In this document: positions 41,838-51,271 of the stretch, piece after piece
How the letters are laid out: each line of letters starts with the position of its first letter
Numbering within the stretch: position 1 is the first letter of the stretch
NCBI RefSeq assembly: GCF_030929605.1
Contig: NZ_JAVFVS010000012.1
Location: forward strand, 310,001-374,000
Source of the DNA: Flavobacterium sp. LHD-80
GTDB lineage: Bacteria; Bacteroidota; Bacteroidia; Flavobacteriales; Flavobacteriaceae
Direction: 5' to 3'
DNA length: 64,000 bases
Notes under the pieces: generated by a model
What the model was told of the DNA's origin: nothing
The model's database searches: none
Seen by the model: the letters and a program-made list of their open reading frames with translations, nothing else
Program-made: the position numbers and the translations under genes

Positions 41838-42971
41838 TTATCCTATTTTCTTCTGAATTTCATCTAAAATAAAAAGATAATCTTCGTGTTTTTTTACAAA
41901 ATCACGATCTGAAACATCAATAATCAAAACATTCAAATCGGTTTGAGATTTAATGTAATCCAAATAACCATTATTGATTTTATCCAAATAACCTGCTTCT
42001 ATATTTTGTTCGTAACTACGGCCGCGTTTCTTGATATTTTGAAGAAGTCTCTCAGTATTTTGATACAAATAAATGTACAAATCTGGTTTTGGCATTTCTT
42101 TATAAATAATATCAAATAAGTTTCGGTATAAACGATATTCATCTTCTCCAAGCGTTATTTTAGAGAAAATCAACGATTTAAAAATATGATAATCGGCAAC
42201 GATAAAATCTTTAAACAAATCAAATTGTTTTAAGTCGTCAGATAATTGCTGATAACGATCGGCTAGAAATGACATTTCCAGCGGAAAAGCATATCGGTTT
42301 TGATCTTTGTAAAACTTTGGCAAAAACGGATTATCTGCAAATCCTTCTAAAACTGTTTTGGCATTAAAATCTTCTGCAATTTTATGAACCAATGTCGTTT
42401 TTCCCGCTCCAATATTTCCTTCAAAAGCAATATAATTAAAGTTCTCTAACGCAATTCCCTGCAACGGACTTTTTAAATTCTGAACCGCTGTACAAACGCT
42501 ATCGTCAGGAGAAACGGCAATTAATTCTGAAATAGTTTTTTGAAGGACAGGATGCTTCCAATCTAATTTTAAATCTTGAATCGGCAACAACACAAAGTTT
42601 CTGTTTTGCATTAATGGATGCGGAATCTGGAGTTTTTCAGTTTCTATAATTTCATTATCAAAAGCAATTAAATCAACATCAATAATTCGGGACTGATATC
42701 CTTCTTGATTCGATCTAATTCTGCCTAATTGCTTTTCAACTTTTAAAACCTGATTCAGTATTTTTTGTGCCGATGAAGTACTGTGCAAAAGAAGCGCACA
42801 ATTATAAAAAGCATCACTTTCAAATCCCCAAGCGGGAGTTTCATATAGTTTTGAAACCCTGATAACAGTTCCCACTTCCTGATGTATTAAAGCAATACAA
42901 CTTTCAATATTTGCTAACCTGTTTCCTTGATTGCTCCCTATAGATAAAACGACTTGATGCTGTGACTTCAT
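41838..42971 (-). CDS. folK: HPPK (FolK) fused to a deoxynucleoside kinase
   Basis: This 377-residue two-domain enzyme carries hydroxymethyldihydropterin pyrophosphokinase at residues 1-160, with LSIGSNQGNRLANIE, KLYETPAWG and the RIIDVDLIAFDNEII box, which makes the folate precursor. Residues 175-377 are a dNK/Tmk-type P-loop kinase: FEGNIGAGKTT (Walker A), the DRYQQLS motif, and KKRGRSYEQNI (lid), which phosphorylates a deoxynucleoside. The fusion joins folate synthesis and nucleoside salvage in one polypeptide, which are linked through thymidylate. Flavobacteria share this fusion as far as I recall. It stands alone. Confidence 0.92.
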   Translation of the reverse strand: MKSQHQVVLSIGSNQGNRLANIESCIALIHQEVGTVIRVSKLYETPAWGFESDAFYNCALLLHSTSSAQKILNQVLKVEKQLGRIRSNQEGYQSRIIDVDLIAFDNEIIETEKLQIPHPLMQNRNFVLLPIQDLKLDWKHPVLQKTISELIAVSPDDSVCTAVQNLKSPLQGIALENFNYIAFEGNIGAGKTTLVHKIAEDFNAKTVLEGFADNPFLPKFYKDQNRYAFPLEMSFLADRYQQLSDDLKQFDLFKDFIVADYHIFKSLIFSKITLGEDEYRLYRNLFDIIYKEMPKPDLYIYLYQNTERLLQNIKKRGRSYEQNIEAGYLDKINNGYLDYIKSQTDLNVLIIDVSDRDFVKKHEDYLFILDEIQKKIG

Positions 42972-43028
42972 AATTAATGCAAAGTAACTAAAACTATTTT
43001 AGAATTGAATACATATTTGCATCAAGAC

Positions 43029-44219
43029 TTAGAAGTTTCCAATTACTTCAAACTCTTCTTTTTTGTCTTTGTTCTCAGAAACTCGGTTTAAAAAATCTTT
43101 TAAATCAGTTGTTAAAGGTAATTGATTTTGACTTGCCCAAAAGGATTCAGAATATGGGAATTTCACTCTAAAAATATCTTTATCCATTGATAAATTCGAA
43201 TCTGCTTTTGAGGCAATAAAACTATTTGTTACAAAAAAATTAGCTGTATAATCATAAAACCTTTTTTCAATCTCTTTATTATCAACCGCTTCTACTCGTA
43301 CTATCGAATTTGCATTGTTTAAATAATATCTCTTGGTAACATCACTCTTTTTATAATTTGTTGTTCTTTGAAATCGGACTGTTCTATAATTAACTTTTCC
43401 ATTTTTTTTAAAGGGTACATTGGCTCCATCATCATAAAAATCAAAATACGTTTCTACAATTGCATAATCTGCTTTATTGATAATAAAATAACCGCTTGTT
43501 TTTTGTCCCAGCGAATTAGTTTCTTTTTGAATAAAACTGATTTTAACGTAATTCCCGATCATTCCTTTTTCTCGAGTAAATTCAAATTCATCCAGATTTA
43601 TTGCAATCAAAGCATTTACATCGAATAAGTTTTCAAAACTTTGAAATTGAAAATCGATAAAATCCATTTTTTCTTTGATTCCAACTTTCCGCATATTCAA
43701 AATTTCAACAGCACATTTATTATCTGGCACCTTTACCGTTTTAAAAATAGCGTTTCTAGATACTTTTCCATAAATATCCTGGAGTCTAGACATTTCATTG
43801 TTTTTCTTAAGCGTACATCTTAAAAAGAAATTTTCATTGTAAGGCGATAAAGCATAATTGTCTATCATTTTTGCATATGCTTTTTTTATCAGCAAAACTT
43901 CAGTCCCAATAACAACCTCATCAAGTTCCGTAATTTTACTTTGCAGAAAAATAGTATCCTGTTTTTGTACCTCTTCAAAAGACATTTTTCTGTTTTCATA
44001 TCCAATCAAACTAAAGTTGAGCTCGTGAATATCCGAAACAAATGAAAAAGCACCTTCCTCATTTGATATAGAATTGTCTTTTTCATTATAAATATTTACT
44101 TTGTCTAATGGCAGTTTTGTTGCTTTATCAGCGACTACTTTTGTCGTTTGTACTTTTTGTGCTTCAACAGAAAAGCTTAAAAACATAAGCATGTATAAGA
44201 ATATAATTTTTCTACACAT
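43029..44219 (-). CDS. Exported carboxypeptidase-regulatory-like domain protein
   Basis: This 396-residue protein has a signal peptide (about 1-20) and a short carboxypeptidase-like regulatory beta domain (about 28-100; DKVNIYNEKDNSISNEEGAFSF). A longer beta-rich region follows without TonB-barrel features. It resembles the N-terminal part of SusC/DUF5686-type proteins but ends before any barrel. The likely place is the periplasm or outer membrane inner face. No catalytic residues are evident, and no sus gene is near. It is divergent from sppA. Confidence 0.8.
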   Translation of the reverse strand: MCRKIIFLYMLMFLSFSVEAQKVQTTKVVADKATKLPLDKVNIYNEKDNSISNEEGAFSFVSDIHELNFSLIGYENRKMSFEEVQKQDTIFLQSKITELDEVVIGTEVLLIKKAYAKMIDNYALSPYNENFFLRCTLKKNNEMSRLQDIYGKVSRNAIFKTVKVPDNKCAVEILNMRKVGIKEKMDFIDFQFQSFENLFDVNALIAINLDEFEFTREKGMIGNYVKISFIQKETNSLGQKTSGYFIINKADYAIVETYFDFYDDGANVPFKKNGKVNYRTVRFQRTTNYKKSDVTKRYYLNNANSIVRVEAVDNKEIEKRFYDYTANFFVTNSFIASKADSNLSMDKDIFRVKFPYSESFWASQNQLPLTTDLKDFLNRVSENKDKKEEFEVIGNF

Positions 44220-44370
44220 AAATTTTTGTTTTGTTTAATTAAAATATAAAAGCGTTAAAATCTAGAAACAGTATTTGTCTTACAAAAACAATGCCTTTAT
44301 TTTTAATTAAAAAAATGTAAAATCTACAAATATTTCATAAATCGTGTAACATAATTAAACCGTATTTAAA

Positions 44371-44378
44371 TATATTTG
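44371..44378 (+). promoter_or_regulatory. -7 box TATATTTG of sppA
   Basis: A TAnnTTTG match 43 bp before the sppA ATG. Confidence 0.7.
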
Positions 44379-44421
44379 TAACAAATCAGTCTTTGTTGCT
44401 ACTTATTAAAAAAATATACTT

Positions 44422-46179
44422 ATGAAGTTTTTAGGAAATGTAATTGCCACAGTGATTGGTATTTTTGTATTTATCATGTTATTCTTTTTCGGAGTAATCC
44501 TGATTGGGGCTATTTTTGGAGGAGATGATTCGGTTTCCGTTAAAAGTGATTCGGTTATCGAGCTGAATTTAAAAAATATTAGAAATGACTACGCAGGAAA
44601 ATATAAAGATCCTTGGGTAACTGTTTTTTCAGACCAAAAAGGAATTGGCCTCACTGATGTTATTAATGCAATTGAAGCAGCAAAAACAGACGACAAAATC
44701 AAAGGGATTTCAATTCTAAATGATGAATCCTCTTTAGGACTTGCTCAATATAAAGATTTAAGAAATGCTCTTGAAAGCTTTAAAAAATCTGGAAAATTTG
44801 TTTGGGCTTACGCCAATACGTATTCGCAGAAAGAATATTATTTGAATTCAGTTGCCAATACCGTTTACTTGAATCCAGCGGGCGATTTAGACTTCAAAGG
44901 ACTTTCATCAGAAGTAATGTTTTTTAAAGATTTCCAAGATAAATCGGGTATTCACATGGAAGTAATTCGCCATGGAAAATACAAAAGTGCAGTCGAGCCA
45001 TTCTTAGAAAATAAAATGAGCGATGCTAATAGAGAACAAGTTACGGCTTTGCTAAACTCAATTTGGGCAACTGTTTCTTCTGATATTTCAAAAAGCCGAA
45101 ATATTCCGCTTCCAAGGTTAAATGAAATTGCAAATGGCTTATTGGCAAGAACTCCAGAGCTAGCAAAAGCTAACGGTTTAGTTGATATTGTTGCTTATGA
45201 AGATGTGTATCACAATGCAATCAAAAAAGCATTAAAAGTAACTGGTGACGACGATTACAATAAAATTTCAATTGACGATTATACTCAAAATAATGTCACT
45301 ACAGCGCTGACAAATATCGAAACAGATCAAATCGCAATTATTTACGCTCAAGGCGAAATTGAAGGCGGTGAAGGCGATGTTAATGTTATTGGTGAAGGAT
45401 CAATGCGTCGCGCACTTCAGGAAGCTCGAAAAGATGATGACGTAAAAGCAATTGTTTTAAGAATTGACAGTCCAGGCGGAAGCGCTTTAACTTCAGATTT
45501 GATTTGGAGAGAAATTGAAGTGACTAAAAAAGTAAAACCTGTAGTCGTTTCAATGGGTAATTATGCTGCATCTGGTGGTTATTATATTGCCTGCAACGCT
45601 AATAAAATTTTTGCTGAAAGCAACACTATAACTGGTTCTATTGGAGTTTTTGGAATATTGCCAAATTTCAGCCCGTTAGCAAACAAATTAGGAATCAATA
45701 CTGAGCAAGTAAAAACACACGAAAACTCAGCAAATTATAGTCCGTTTGTTCCTGTAGACGAAAAGTTCAAAGCTTTTACTTTAGAAGGCGTTGAACATAT
45801 TTACAACACTTTTGTAACACACGTTGCTGAAGGAAGAAAAATGACATTTGCACAAGTTGATGCCATTGCGCAAGGAAGAGTTTGGTCTGGAACAGAAGCT
45901 TTGAAAATTGGTTTAGTTGACAAAATTGGCGGATTAAATGACGCTATTGCCGAAGCTGCAAAAATTGCTAAAATAAAAACATACAGTACTCAAAATTATC
46001 CTGAATACGAAAAAACGTTAGGCGATGTTTTCTCAAATTTGCCTTTTGCACAATCTAAAGAAGCTTTCATAAAAGAAGAAATTGGCGAAGAAAACTATTT
46101 GTTAATCGAGCAGGTTAAAAAACTTCAAAAACAAAAAGGAGTTCAAGCGATGATGCCTTTTGGAATTAATATTAAATAA
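44422..46179 (+). CDS. sppA: Signal peptide peptidase SppA (67-kDa type)
   Basis: SppA degrades cleaved signal peptides from the periplasmic face of the inner membrane. The 585-residue protein has one N-terminal membrane anchor (about 8-33) and tandem S49 domains. The catalytic Lys188 in GKYKSAVEPF comes from the first domain and Ser384 in YAASGGYYIAC from the second, the Ser/Lys dyad of the duplicated (67K) form. The downstream SIGVFG-type loop is intact. It is followed 6 nt later by an alpha/beta hydrolase gene, an apparent operon. Confidence 0.94.
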   Translation: MKFLGNVIATVIGIFVFIMLFFFGVILIGAIFGGDDSVSVKSDSVIELNLKNIRNDYAGKYKDPWVTVFSDQKGIGLTDVINAIEAAKTDDKIKGISILNDESSLGLAQYKDLRNALESFKKSGKFVWAYANTYSQKEYYLNSVANTVYLNPAGDLDFKGLSSEVMFFKDFQDKSGIHMEVIRHGKYKSAVEPFLENKMSDANREQVTALLNSIWATVSSDISKSRNIPLPRLNEIANGLLARTPELAKANGLVDIVAYEDVYHNAIKKALKVTGDDDYNKISIDDYTQNNVTTALTNIETDQIAIIYAQGEIEGGEGDVNVIGEGSMRRALQEARKDDDVKAIVLRIDSPGGSALTSDLIWREIEVTKKVKPVVVSMGNYAASGGYYIACNANKIFAESNTITGSIGVFGILPNFSPLANKLGINTEQVKTHENSANYSPFVPVDEKFKAFTLEGVEHIYNTFVTHVAEGRKMTFAQVDAIAQGRVWSGTEALKIGLVDKIGGLNDAIAEAAKIAKIKTYSTQNYPEYEKTLGDVFSNLPFAQSKEAFIKEEIGEENYLLIEQVKKLQKQKGVQAMMPFGINIK

Positions 46180-46185
46180 TTCAAA

Positions 46186-47133
46186 ATGAAAAAGATATTT
46201 TTGTTTTTGAGTGTATTATTTCTTTCAACTGTAAACGCACAAAATGCAAAACAGGAGACTTTTAAGGAAACAAATGTTACTTTAAAAATTAACATTGACC
46301 AGCTTTATGGAACTCTTACAGTTCCTGAAACGACTAAAAAATGTCCTGTAGCTTTGATTATTGCAGGTTCAGGACCAACAGACAGAAACGGAAATAATCC
46401 GATGATGAAAAACAATTCTTTGAAAATGCTGGCCGAAGCGCTGGCAAAAAATGGAATTGCATCTTTGCGATATGACAAACGAGGAATTGGCGAAAGCAAA
46501 AAATCTGCAGGTGAAGAGTCTAGTTTGGTTTTTGAAAATTATACCGAAGATGCTAAAAGTTGGATTAATTTTTTAAAACAAGACAAACGTTTTTCGCAAA
46601 TAACAATTATTGGACATAGCGAAGGCTCATTAATAGGAATGATTGCCGGAGCAAAAGCAAACAAATTTGTTTCAATCGCAGGCGCAGGCGAATCAGCTGA
46701 TAAATTATTAAAAGAGCAGATTTCGTCAAAATCAAACAAGCAGATTGAAGACATGACTTTTCCGATTATTGACAGTTTAAAAAGTGGCAATAAAGTAAAT
46801 AAAGTTGACCCAATTTTAAATTCGCTTTTCAGACCAGGTATTCAGCCTTATTTGATTTCGTGGTTTAAATATGATCCGCAGACAGAAATAAAAAAACTAA
46901 CGGTTCCTATTTTAATCATTCAAGGAAATAAAGATTTACAAGTAAACGTTTCAGATGCTGAAAGCTTATCAAAAGCCAGCAAAAACGCTGAATTGGTTAT
47001 TGTTGATAAAATGAATCACGTTTTAAAAATTATTGACGGCGATAATAAAGCCAATTTTGAAAGCTATAACAATGAAAGTCTTCCCATTTCAGAAGACTTA
47101 ACAAATAAAATTGTTTCGTTCATCAAAAAATAA
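46186..47133 (+). CDS. Exported alpha/beta hydrolase
   Basis: This 315-residue serine hydrolase has a signal peptide (about 1-19). The nucleophile is Ser145 in GHSEGS, preceded by the family's GSGPTDRNGNNP oxyanion-hole segment (61-72). The acid Asp lies in GNKDLQV (about 250) and His in KMNHVLK (about 277). It belongs to the bacterial exported esterase/dipeptidyl-peptidase-like group, not a classic lipase. It follows sppA after 6 nt, so it is probably co-expressed; the substrate is unknown. Confidence 0.88.
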   Translation: MKKIFLFLSVLFLSTVNAQNAKQETFKETNVTLKINIDQLYGTLTVPETTKKCPVALIIAGSGPTDRNGNNPMMKNNSLKMLAEALAKNGIASLRYDKRGIGESKKSAGEESSLVFENYTEDAKSWINFLKQDKRFSQITIIGHSEGSLIGMIAGAKANKFVSIAGAGESADKLLKEQISSKSNKQIEDMTFPIIDSLKSGNKVNKVDPILNSLFRPGIQPYLISWFKYDPQTEIKKLTVPILIIQGNKDLQVNVSDAESLSKASKNAELVIVDKMNHVLKIIDGDNKANFESYNNESLPISEDLTNKIVSFIKK

Positions 47134-47150
47134 ATATCACATCAAAAACC

Positions 47151-47182
47151 AAATCCGTTTGAAATTTTCCAAACGGATTTTT
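47151..47182 (+). terminator. Terminator after the hydrolase gene
   Basis: AAATCCGTTTG pairs with CAAACGGATTT, followed by TTTTT. Confidence 0.9.
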
Positions 47183-47251
47183 TTTGTTTAAAATTAATAT
47201 ATTTCTTACATTTTTAAGAAAACTTTATCTGCGCACTGTGGTAAAAAAAGT

Positions 47252-47259
47252 TATTTTTG
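47252..47259 (+). promoter_or_regulatory. -7 box TATTTTTG of the AsmA-like gene
   Basis: A TAnnTTTG match 38 bp before the ATG at 47298. Confidence 0.6.
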
Positions 47260-47297
47260 CAGAACTCGATTTTAAGTAAACCCTCAAATCTATAAAT

Positions 47298-49898
47298 ATG
47301 TTAAAGAAAATTTTAAAAATAACCGCCATTGTAATTGTGGTTTTTGTGGCCGCATTATTCGCCATTCCGTACTTCTTTAAAGACCAAATCAAAGCAAAAA
47401 TCGCTGATGCCATCAATGAAAGTGTTGATGCAAAAGTAAGTTTTGCTGACGCCGATTTAAGTTTATTCCGAAACTTTCCAAATGCTGCAGTTGGAATCGA
47501 GAAACTGGTAATTATCAACAAAGCGCCATTTGAAGGCGACACTTTAGTTTCATTAGGTCAATTGAACCTAAAAATGAGTATTAAAGAACTTTTTAAAGGA
47601 AAAGATGAACCTTTAAGCATTCAAGGAATTACTTCTGAAAATGGTTTGATCAATATTATTTTTAATAAAGACGGTGTTGGAAACTTTGATATCGCTTTAA
47701 AAGATAAAAAAGAAGAAACTAAAGATGATAAAAGCAAACCGCTTTCATTAAAAATTCAAAACTATAAAATCGAAAATTTCACCTTCAGATATATCGATCA
47801 AGGTTCTAAAATTAAAATGGTAATTGATAGTTTAAATCACGAAGGAACAGGAGATTTTACCAATTCAAAATTAGATTTAACTACAAAATCGACAGCAAAA
47901 GTATCTTTGGATATGGATAAAATCAATTACATGAAAAATGTAAAACTGACTTTAGATGCTGTTTTAGGAATTGATCTTGATAAGAGCAAATATACTTTTA
48001 AAGAGAATAAAGCTTTAATCAATCAATTGCCTTTGGAGTTTGACGGATTTATTCAAATGACGGACAAAGCTCAGATTTATGATTTGAAATTTAAAACTCC
48101 AACATCTTCATTTACAAACTTTTTAGGTTTAATTCCATCAGCTTATGCAGCTGGTTTAGATGGCGTAAAAACAACTGGAGATTTTACAGTTACAGGTTTT
48201 GCCAAAGGAGAATTAACAGACACAACAGTACCGAAATTCAATATTGCCATTGCTTCAAACAACGGTTCTTTCCAATATCCGAACTTACCGAAATCAGTTC
48301 AAAATATTGTTATTGATACAAAAATCATCAACGAAACAGGAATTCTAAATGATACCTACGTCAATTTAGACAAACTGACTTTCAGAATTGATCAAGACGT
48401 TTTTAGCGCTAAAGCGAATATTAAAAACATTACTGTAAATCCAATTGTCGACGCGGCTTTAAAAGGAACGATTAATTTGGCCAATCTTTCAAAAGCGTAT
48501 CCAATTAAAATGGATAAACCGCTTGCTGGTATTTTAAAAGCGGATGTTACTACGAATTTTGATATGGCTTCTGTTGAAAAAAGTCAATATCAAAACATTA
48601 AAAATGCAGGAACTATGAGTTTGTCAGGATTTAAATATACTGACGAAAACAATAAATCAATGAACATCAGCATTGCGCAAGTTGAGTTTAATCCAAGTAA
48701 AATCAACTTAAAACAGTTTAATGCTACAACTGGAAAAAGTGATATTGCTATTAACGGAATTCTGGAAAACTTCTATGGTTTCATGTTCAAAAAACAGGAA
48801 TTAAGAGGAAATTTCAATATGAGTTCAAATCAGTTGGCTGTTGACGATTTTATGACAGCTGGCGAACCTGCAAAAGAAGAAACAAAAACGGCTGCAAAAC
48901 CAGCTGAGGCAATGAAAATTCCAGCTTTCCTTAATTGTACTTTAAACGCAAAAGCGAATACTGTTTTATATGATAATCTAAAACTAAAAGATGTTTCTGG
49001 AAAACTGATTATTAAAGATGAAAAAGCAATTTTAGAAAACTTTAAAACATCCATTTTTGGAGGGACAATTGGTTTGACTGGAGCTGTTTCGACAAAAGAA
49101 AAAGTTCCAACTTTTGACATGAATTTAGGTTTCAATCAAGTTGATATTGCTCAGACTTTTACGCAATTAGAAATGATGAAAAAGATTGCGCCAATTGCAG
49201 GAATCATCAATGGTAAATTAAATTCGACTATCAAATTAAATGGAAATCTGGATGCAAATGAATTGACTCCAGATCTAAAATCTATTTCGGGAGATTTACT
49301 TGGGCAATTGCTTTCGACAACTGTAAATGCAAAAAATTCTACTTTGCTAAATGCACTTGGTTCAAACATTAAGTTTATTGATATGAACAAAGTGAATTTA
49401 AATGATATTAAAGCGGCGTTGACTTTTGACAACGGAAAAGTAAACGTAAAACCTTTTGACATTAAATATCAAGACATTAAAGTTACAGTTGGCGGAACTC
49501 ACGGTTTTGACCAAACGATGAATTATAACTTGAAATTTGACGTTCCGGCTAAATATTTAGGAAGCGAAGCAAATGCTTTTATTGCAAAAATGTCTCCTGC
49601 TGATGCTGCAAAACTGGAAAACATTCCGATTAATGCTATGATTACAGGTAATTTTTCTAATCCAAAAATCAATACTGATATGAAAGCTGCGGTAAGCAGT
49701 TTAGCAACGCAAGTAGCAAATCAGCAGAAAGAAAAATTAACACAGAAAGGTACCGCTGCTTTGACTGATTTAATCAATAAAAACACAAAAGCTAAAGATA
49801 CAACACAAGCTGCAAAAACGGAGAAAGAGCAAAAAACTCAAGAAGTAACCAAAAAAGCAAGCGACTTGCTGAATGGATTATTTAAGAAGAAAAACTAA
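47298..49898 (+). CDS. AsmA-family envelope protein
   Basis: This 866-residue AsmA-like protein has one N-terminal membrane anchor (about 5-25) and a long periplasmic region of repeated beta elements. It has an AsmA-type C-terminal domain (about 620-800; GLTGAVSTKEKVPTFDMNLGF and GGTHGFDQTMNYNLKF). The end is a Lys/Thr-rich coiled tail (805-866). AsmA proteins span the periplasm as lipid-transfer bridges in E. coli (YhdP, TamB, YdbH). A role in phospholipid or lipoprotein transport to the outer membrane is an inference. It stands alone between a -7 box and a bidirectional terminator. Confidence 0.9.
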   Translation: MLKKILKITAIVIVVFVAALFAIPYFFKDQIKAKIADAINESVDAKVSFADADLSLFRNFPNAAVGIEKLVIINKAPFEGDTLVSLGQLNLKMSIKELFKGKDEPLSIQGITSENGLINIIFNKDGVGNFDIALKDKKEETKDDKSKPLSLKIQNYKIENFTFRYIDQGSKIKMVIDSLNHEGTGDFTNSKLDLTTKSTAKVSLDMDKINYMKNVKLTLDAVLGIDLDKSKYTFKENKALINQLPLEFDGFIQMTDKAQIYDLKFKTPTSSFTNFLGLIPSAYAAGLDGVKTTGDFTVTGFAKGELTDTTVPKFNIAIASNNGSFQYPNLPKSVQNIVIDTKIINETGILNDTYVNLDKLTFRIDQDVFSAKANIKNITVNPIVDAALKGTINLANLSKAYPIKMDKPLAGILKADVTTNFDMASVEKSQYQNIKNAGTMSLSGFKYTDENNKSMNISIAQVEFNPSKINLKQFNATTGKSDIAINGILENFYGFMFKKQELRGNFNMSSNQLAVDDFMTAGEPAKEETKTAAKPAEAMKIPAFLNCTLNAKANTVLYDNLKLKDVSGKLIIKDEKAILENFKTSIFGGTIGLTGAVSTKEKVPTFDMNLGFNQVDIAQTFTQLEMMKKIAPIAGIINGKLNSTIKLNGNLDANELTPDLKSISGDLLGQLLSTTVNAKNSTLLNALGSNIKFIDMNKVNLNDIKAALTFDNGKVNVKPFDIKYQDIKVTVGGTHGFDQTMNYNLKFDVPAKYLGSEANAFIAKMSPADAAKLENIPINAMITGNFSNPKINTDMKAAVSSLATQVANQQKEKLTQKGTAALTDLINKNTKAKDTTQAAKTEKEQKTQEVTKKASDLLNGLFKKKN

Positions 49899-49915
49899 AT
49901 CAAATTGATTTCAAG

Positions 49916-49950
49916 AAAAAAGCCTGTTCTTTAATTAGAACAGGCTTTTT
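49916..49950. terminator. Bidirectional terminator between AsmA and GT9 genes
   Basis: AAAAAGCCTGTTCT (49917-49930) pairs exactly with AGAACAGGCTTTTT (49937-49950). Confidence 0.92.
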
Positions 49951-49971
49951 AATTTATAGCAGATTTTAATT

Positions 49972-51021
49972 TTATTTATTCAAAATCGAATTTATTATTC
50001 GGATAAAATCAGGAATTGAATTTGTATTGGTATCAACACCAAGACTGTTGTTCCCGTAAGGTTCGTATTTTTTTACATTTGCTCCAGAAAATAAACCAAC
50101 TGTTGGTACTTTTGAAGCGCTTGCCAAATGCATAATACCGCTGTCAGCTCCGATAAAAATGGCAGAATTTGCCATCACTGAACCAATTTCGCGAACGTCT
50201 TTACTGTAAAAAGAAGGCGCCTTAAAGTTTATCTGTGATACGTTTTCAACTGGCAGAATTTCAAAAATATTATAATCGGCTTCATATTCCTTTTTTAGAG
50301 CTGCATAAAACTCCTCCCACCATTTTACGCAATAACATTTTTCTCCAGTTGCAAAAGTAAATATGGCAATCGATTTTTTGTTTTGATCGACAATACTATT
50401 CAAAATAGTTTTCCCTTTTGCAATCTCATCTTGAGACAATTTTAAATCGATTAATGCAACAGGTTCTTTTTTGTCTTCAACTCCAAATTGGCTCAAGGCG
50501 TATCTAAAATTATAGACAGGATATTTTGCAATATGATCGTAATCTTCATAAGGCAATTCTACATTTTCTGGAAGATCTCCAAAAATTTTGAACCTAGCAC
50601 TTGAAAATTTTACTGCTAAACGACCAGATGAAGAATTCTGGTCGACATTAATAGCAACATCATAATTCTGTTTTCTGATCAATGTCCAAACTTTCAAATA
50701 TTTGATTAATTCTTTGAAAGGCTTTTTAGGCAAATCGATTATTTTGTCAATGTTTTTATAGTTTTCAAAAACAATTGGAGCAAGCGTTCCTTTTACAAAT
50801 AAATCAATTTTACAATTTGGAAATGTCTCTGTGACTTCTTGAATGAGTGGCGTAATTAAAAGCAAATTTCCTAATCTTTTATTTGGTCTGGAAATAAGTA
50901 CTTTTTTGATTTCGTTTTTGTCAATCTGTCCGCTCTTTTGCATATCAGAACGACCAATATTCTTGGTTAAATTACGCATTATACTGCGTCTGAATACGTT
51001 AACTTTTTTTAAGTTACTCAT
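49972..51021 (-). CDS. Glycosyltransferase family 9 (heptosyltransferase-like)
   Basis: This 349-residue GT-B enzyme of family 9 would transfer heptose or another sugar to the lipopolysaccharide core. It has the N-terminal RPNKRLGNLLLITPLI (45-60) typical of the family, and the C-terminal donor-binding IGADSGIMHLASASKVPTVG (about 292-311) followed by SGANVKKYEPYG. It has no membrane helix and is likely membrane-associated through LPS. There is a long Lys/Arg-rich N-terminal lead (1-35) of uncertain reality; an inner ATG at MQKSGQID (residue 27) is an alternative start. Confidence 0.9.
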   Translation of the reverse strand: MSNLKKVNVFRRSIMRNLTKNIGRSDMQKSGQIDKNEIKKVLISRPNKRLGNLLLITPLIQEVTETFPNCKIDLFVKGTLAPIVFENYKNIDKIIDLPKKPFKELIKYLKVWTLIRKQNYDVAINVDQNSSSGRLAVKFSSARFKIFGDLPENVELPYEDYDHIAKYPVYNFRYALSQFGVEDKKEPVALIDLKLSQDEIAKGKTILNSIVDQNKKSIAIFTFATGEKCYCVKWWEEFYAALKKEYEADYNIFEILPVENVSQINFKAPSFYSKDVREIGSVMANSAIFIGADSGIMHLASASKVPTVGLFSGANVKKYEPYGNNSLGVDTNTNSIPDFIRIINSILNK

Positions 51022-51087
51022 TCATTTTTGTTTTTAGAATTAAAAAAGTCTTTTGCTTTATTTAATCGGCCGTTGTATTATGCCAAT

Positions 51088-51095
51088 CAAATATA
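51088..51095 (-). promoter_or_regulatory. -7 box TATATTTG (minus) of the GT9 gene
   Basis: CAAATATA on the plus strand is TATATTTG on the minus strand, 66 bp before the GT9 start. Confidence 0.55.
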
Positions 51096-51271
51096 AGTTA
51101 AATATTTCTTAAAATTAAATTCTTTGAATAAGTAAACATTACAATATTGTAAATAAATTTAACAAAATTCACACCCTTTATTCTTAAAAACGCCGAAAAT
51201 ACAATGATTAAAGCGCTTTTTTTAGAATTTTATACGGAGGCTAAAAATGCATAGACGAAATCCTATTTATG

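Noticed and set aside
51196..51250. 15-codon frame with an SD-like ACGGAGG nearby
   Set aside because: Too short, no partner, and the region is AT-rich intergenic DNA.
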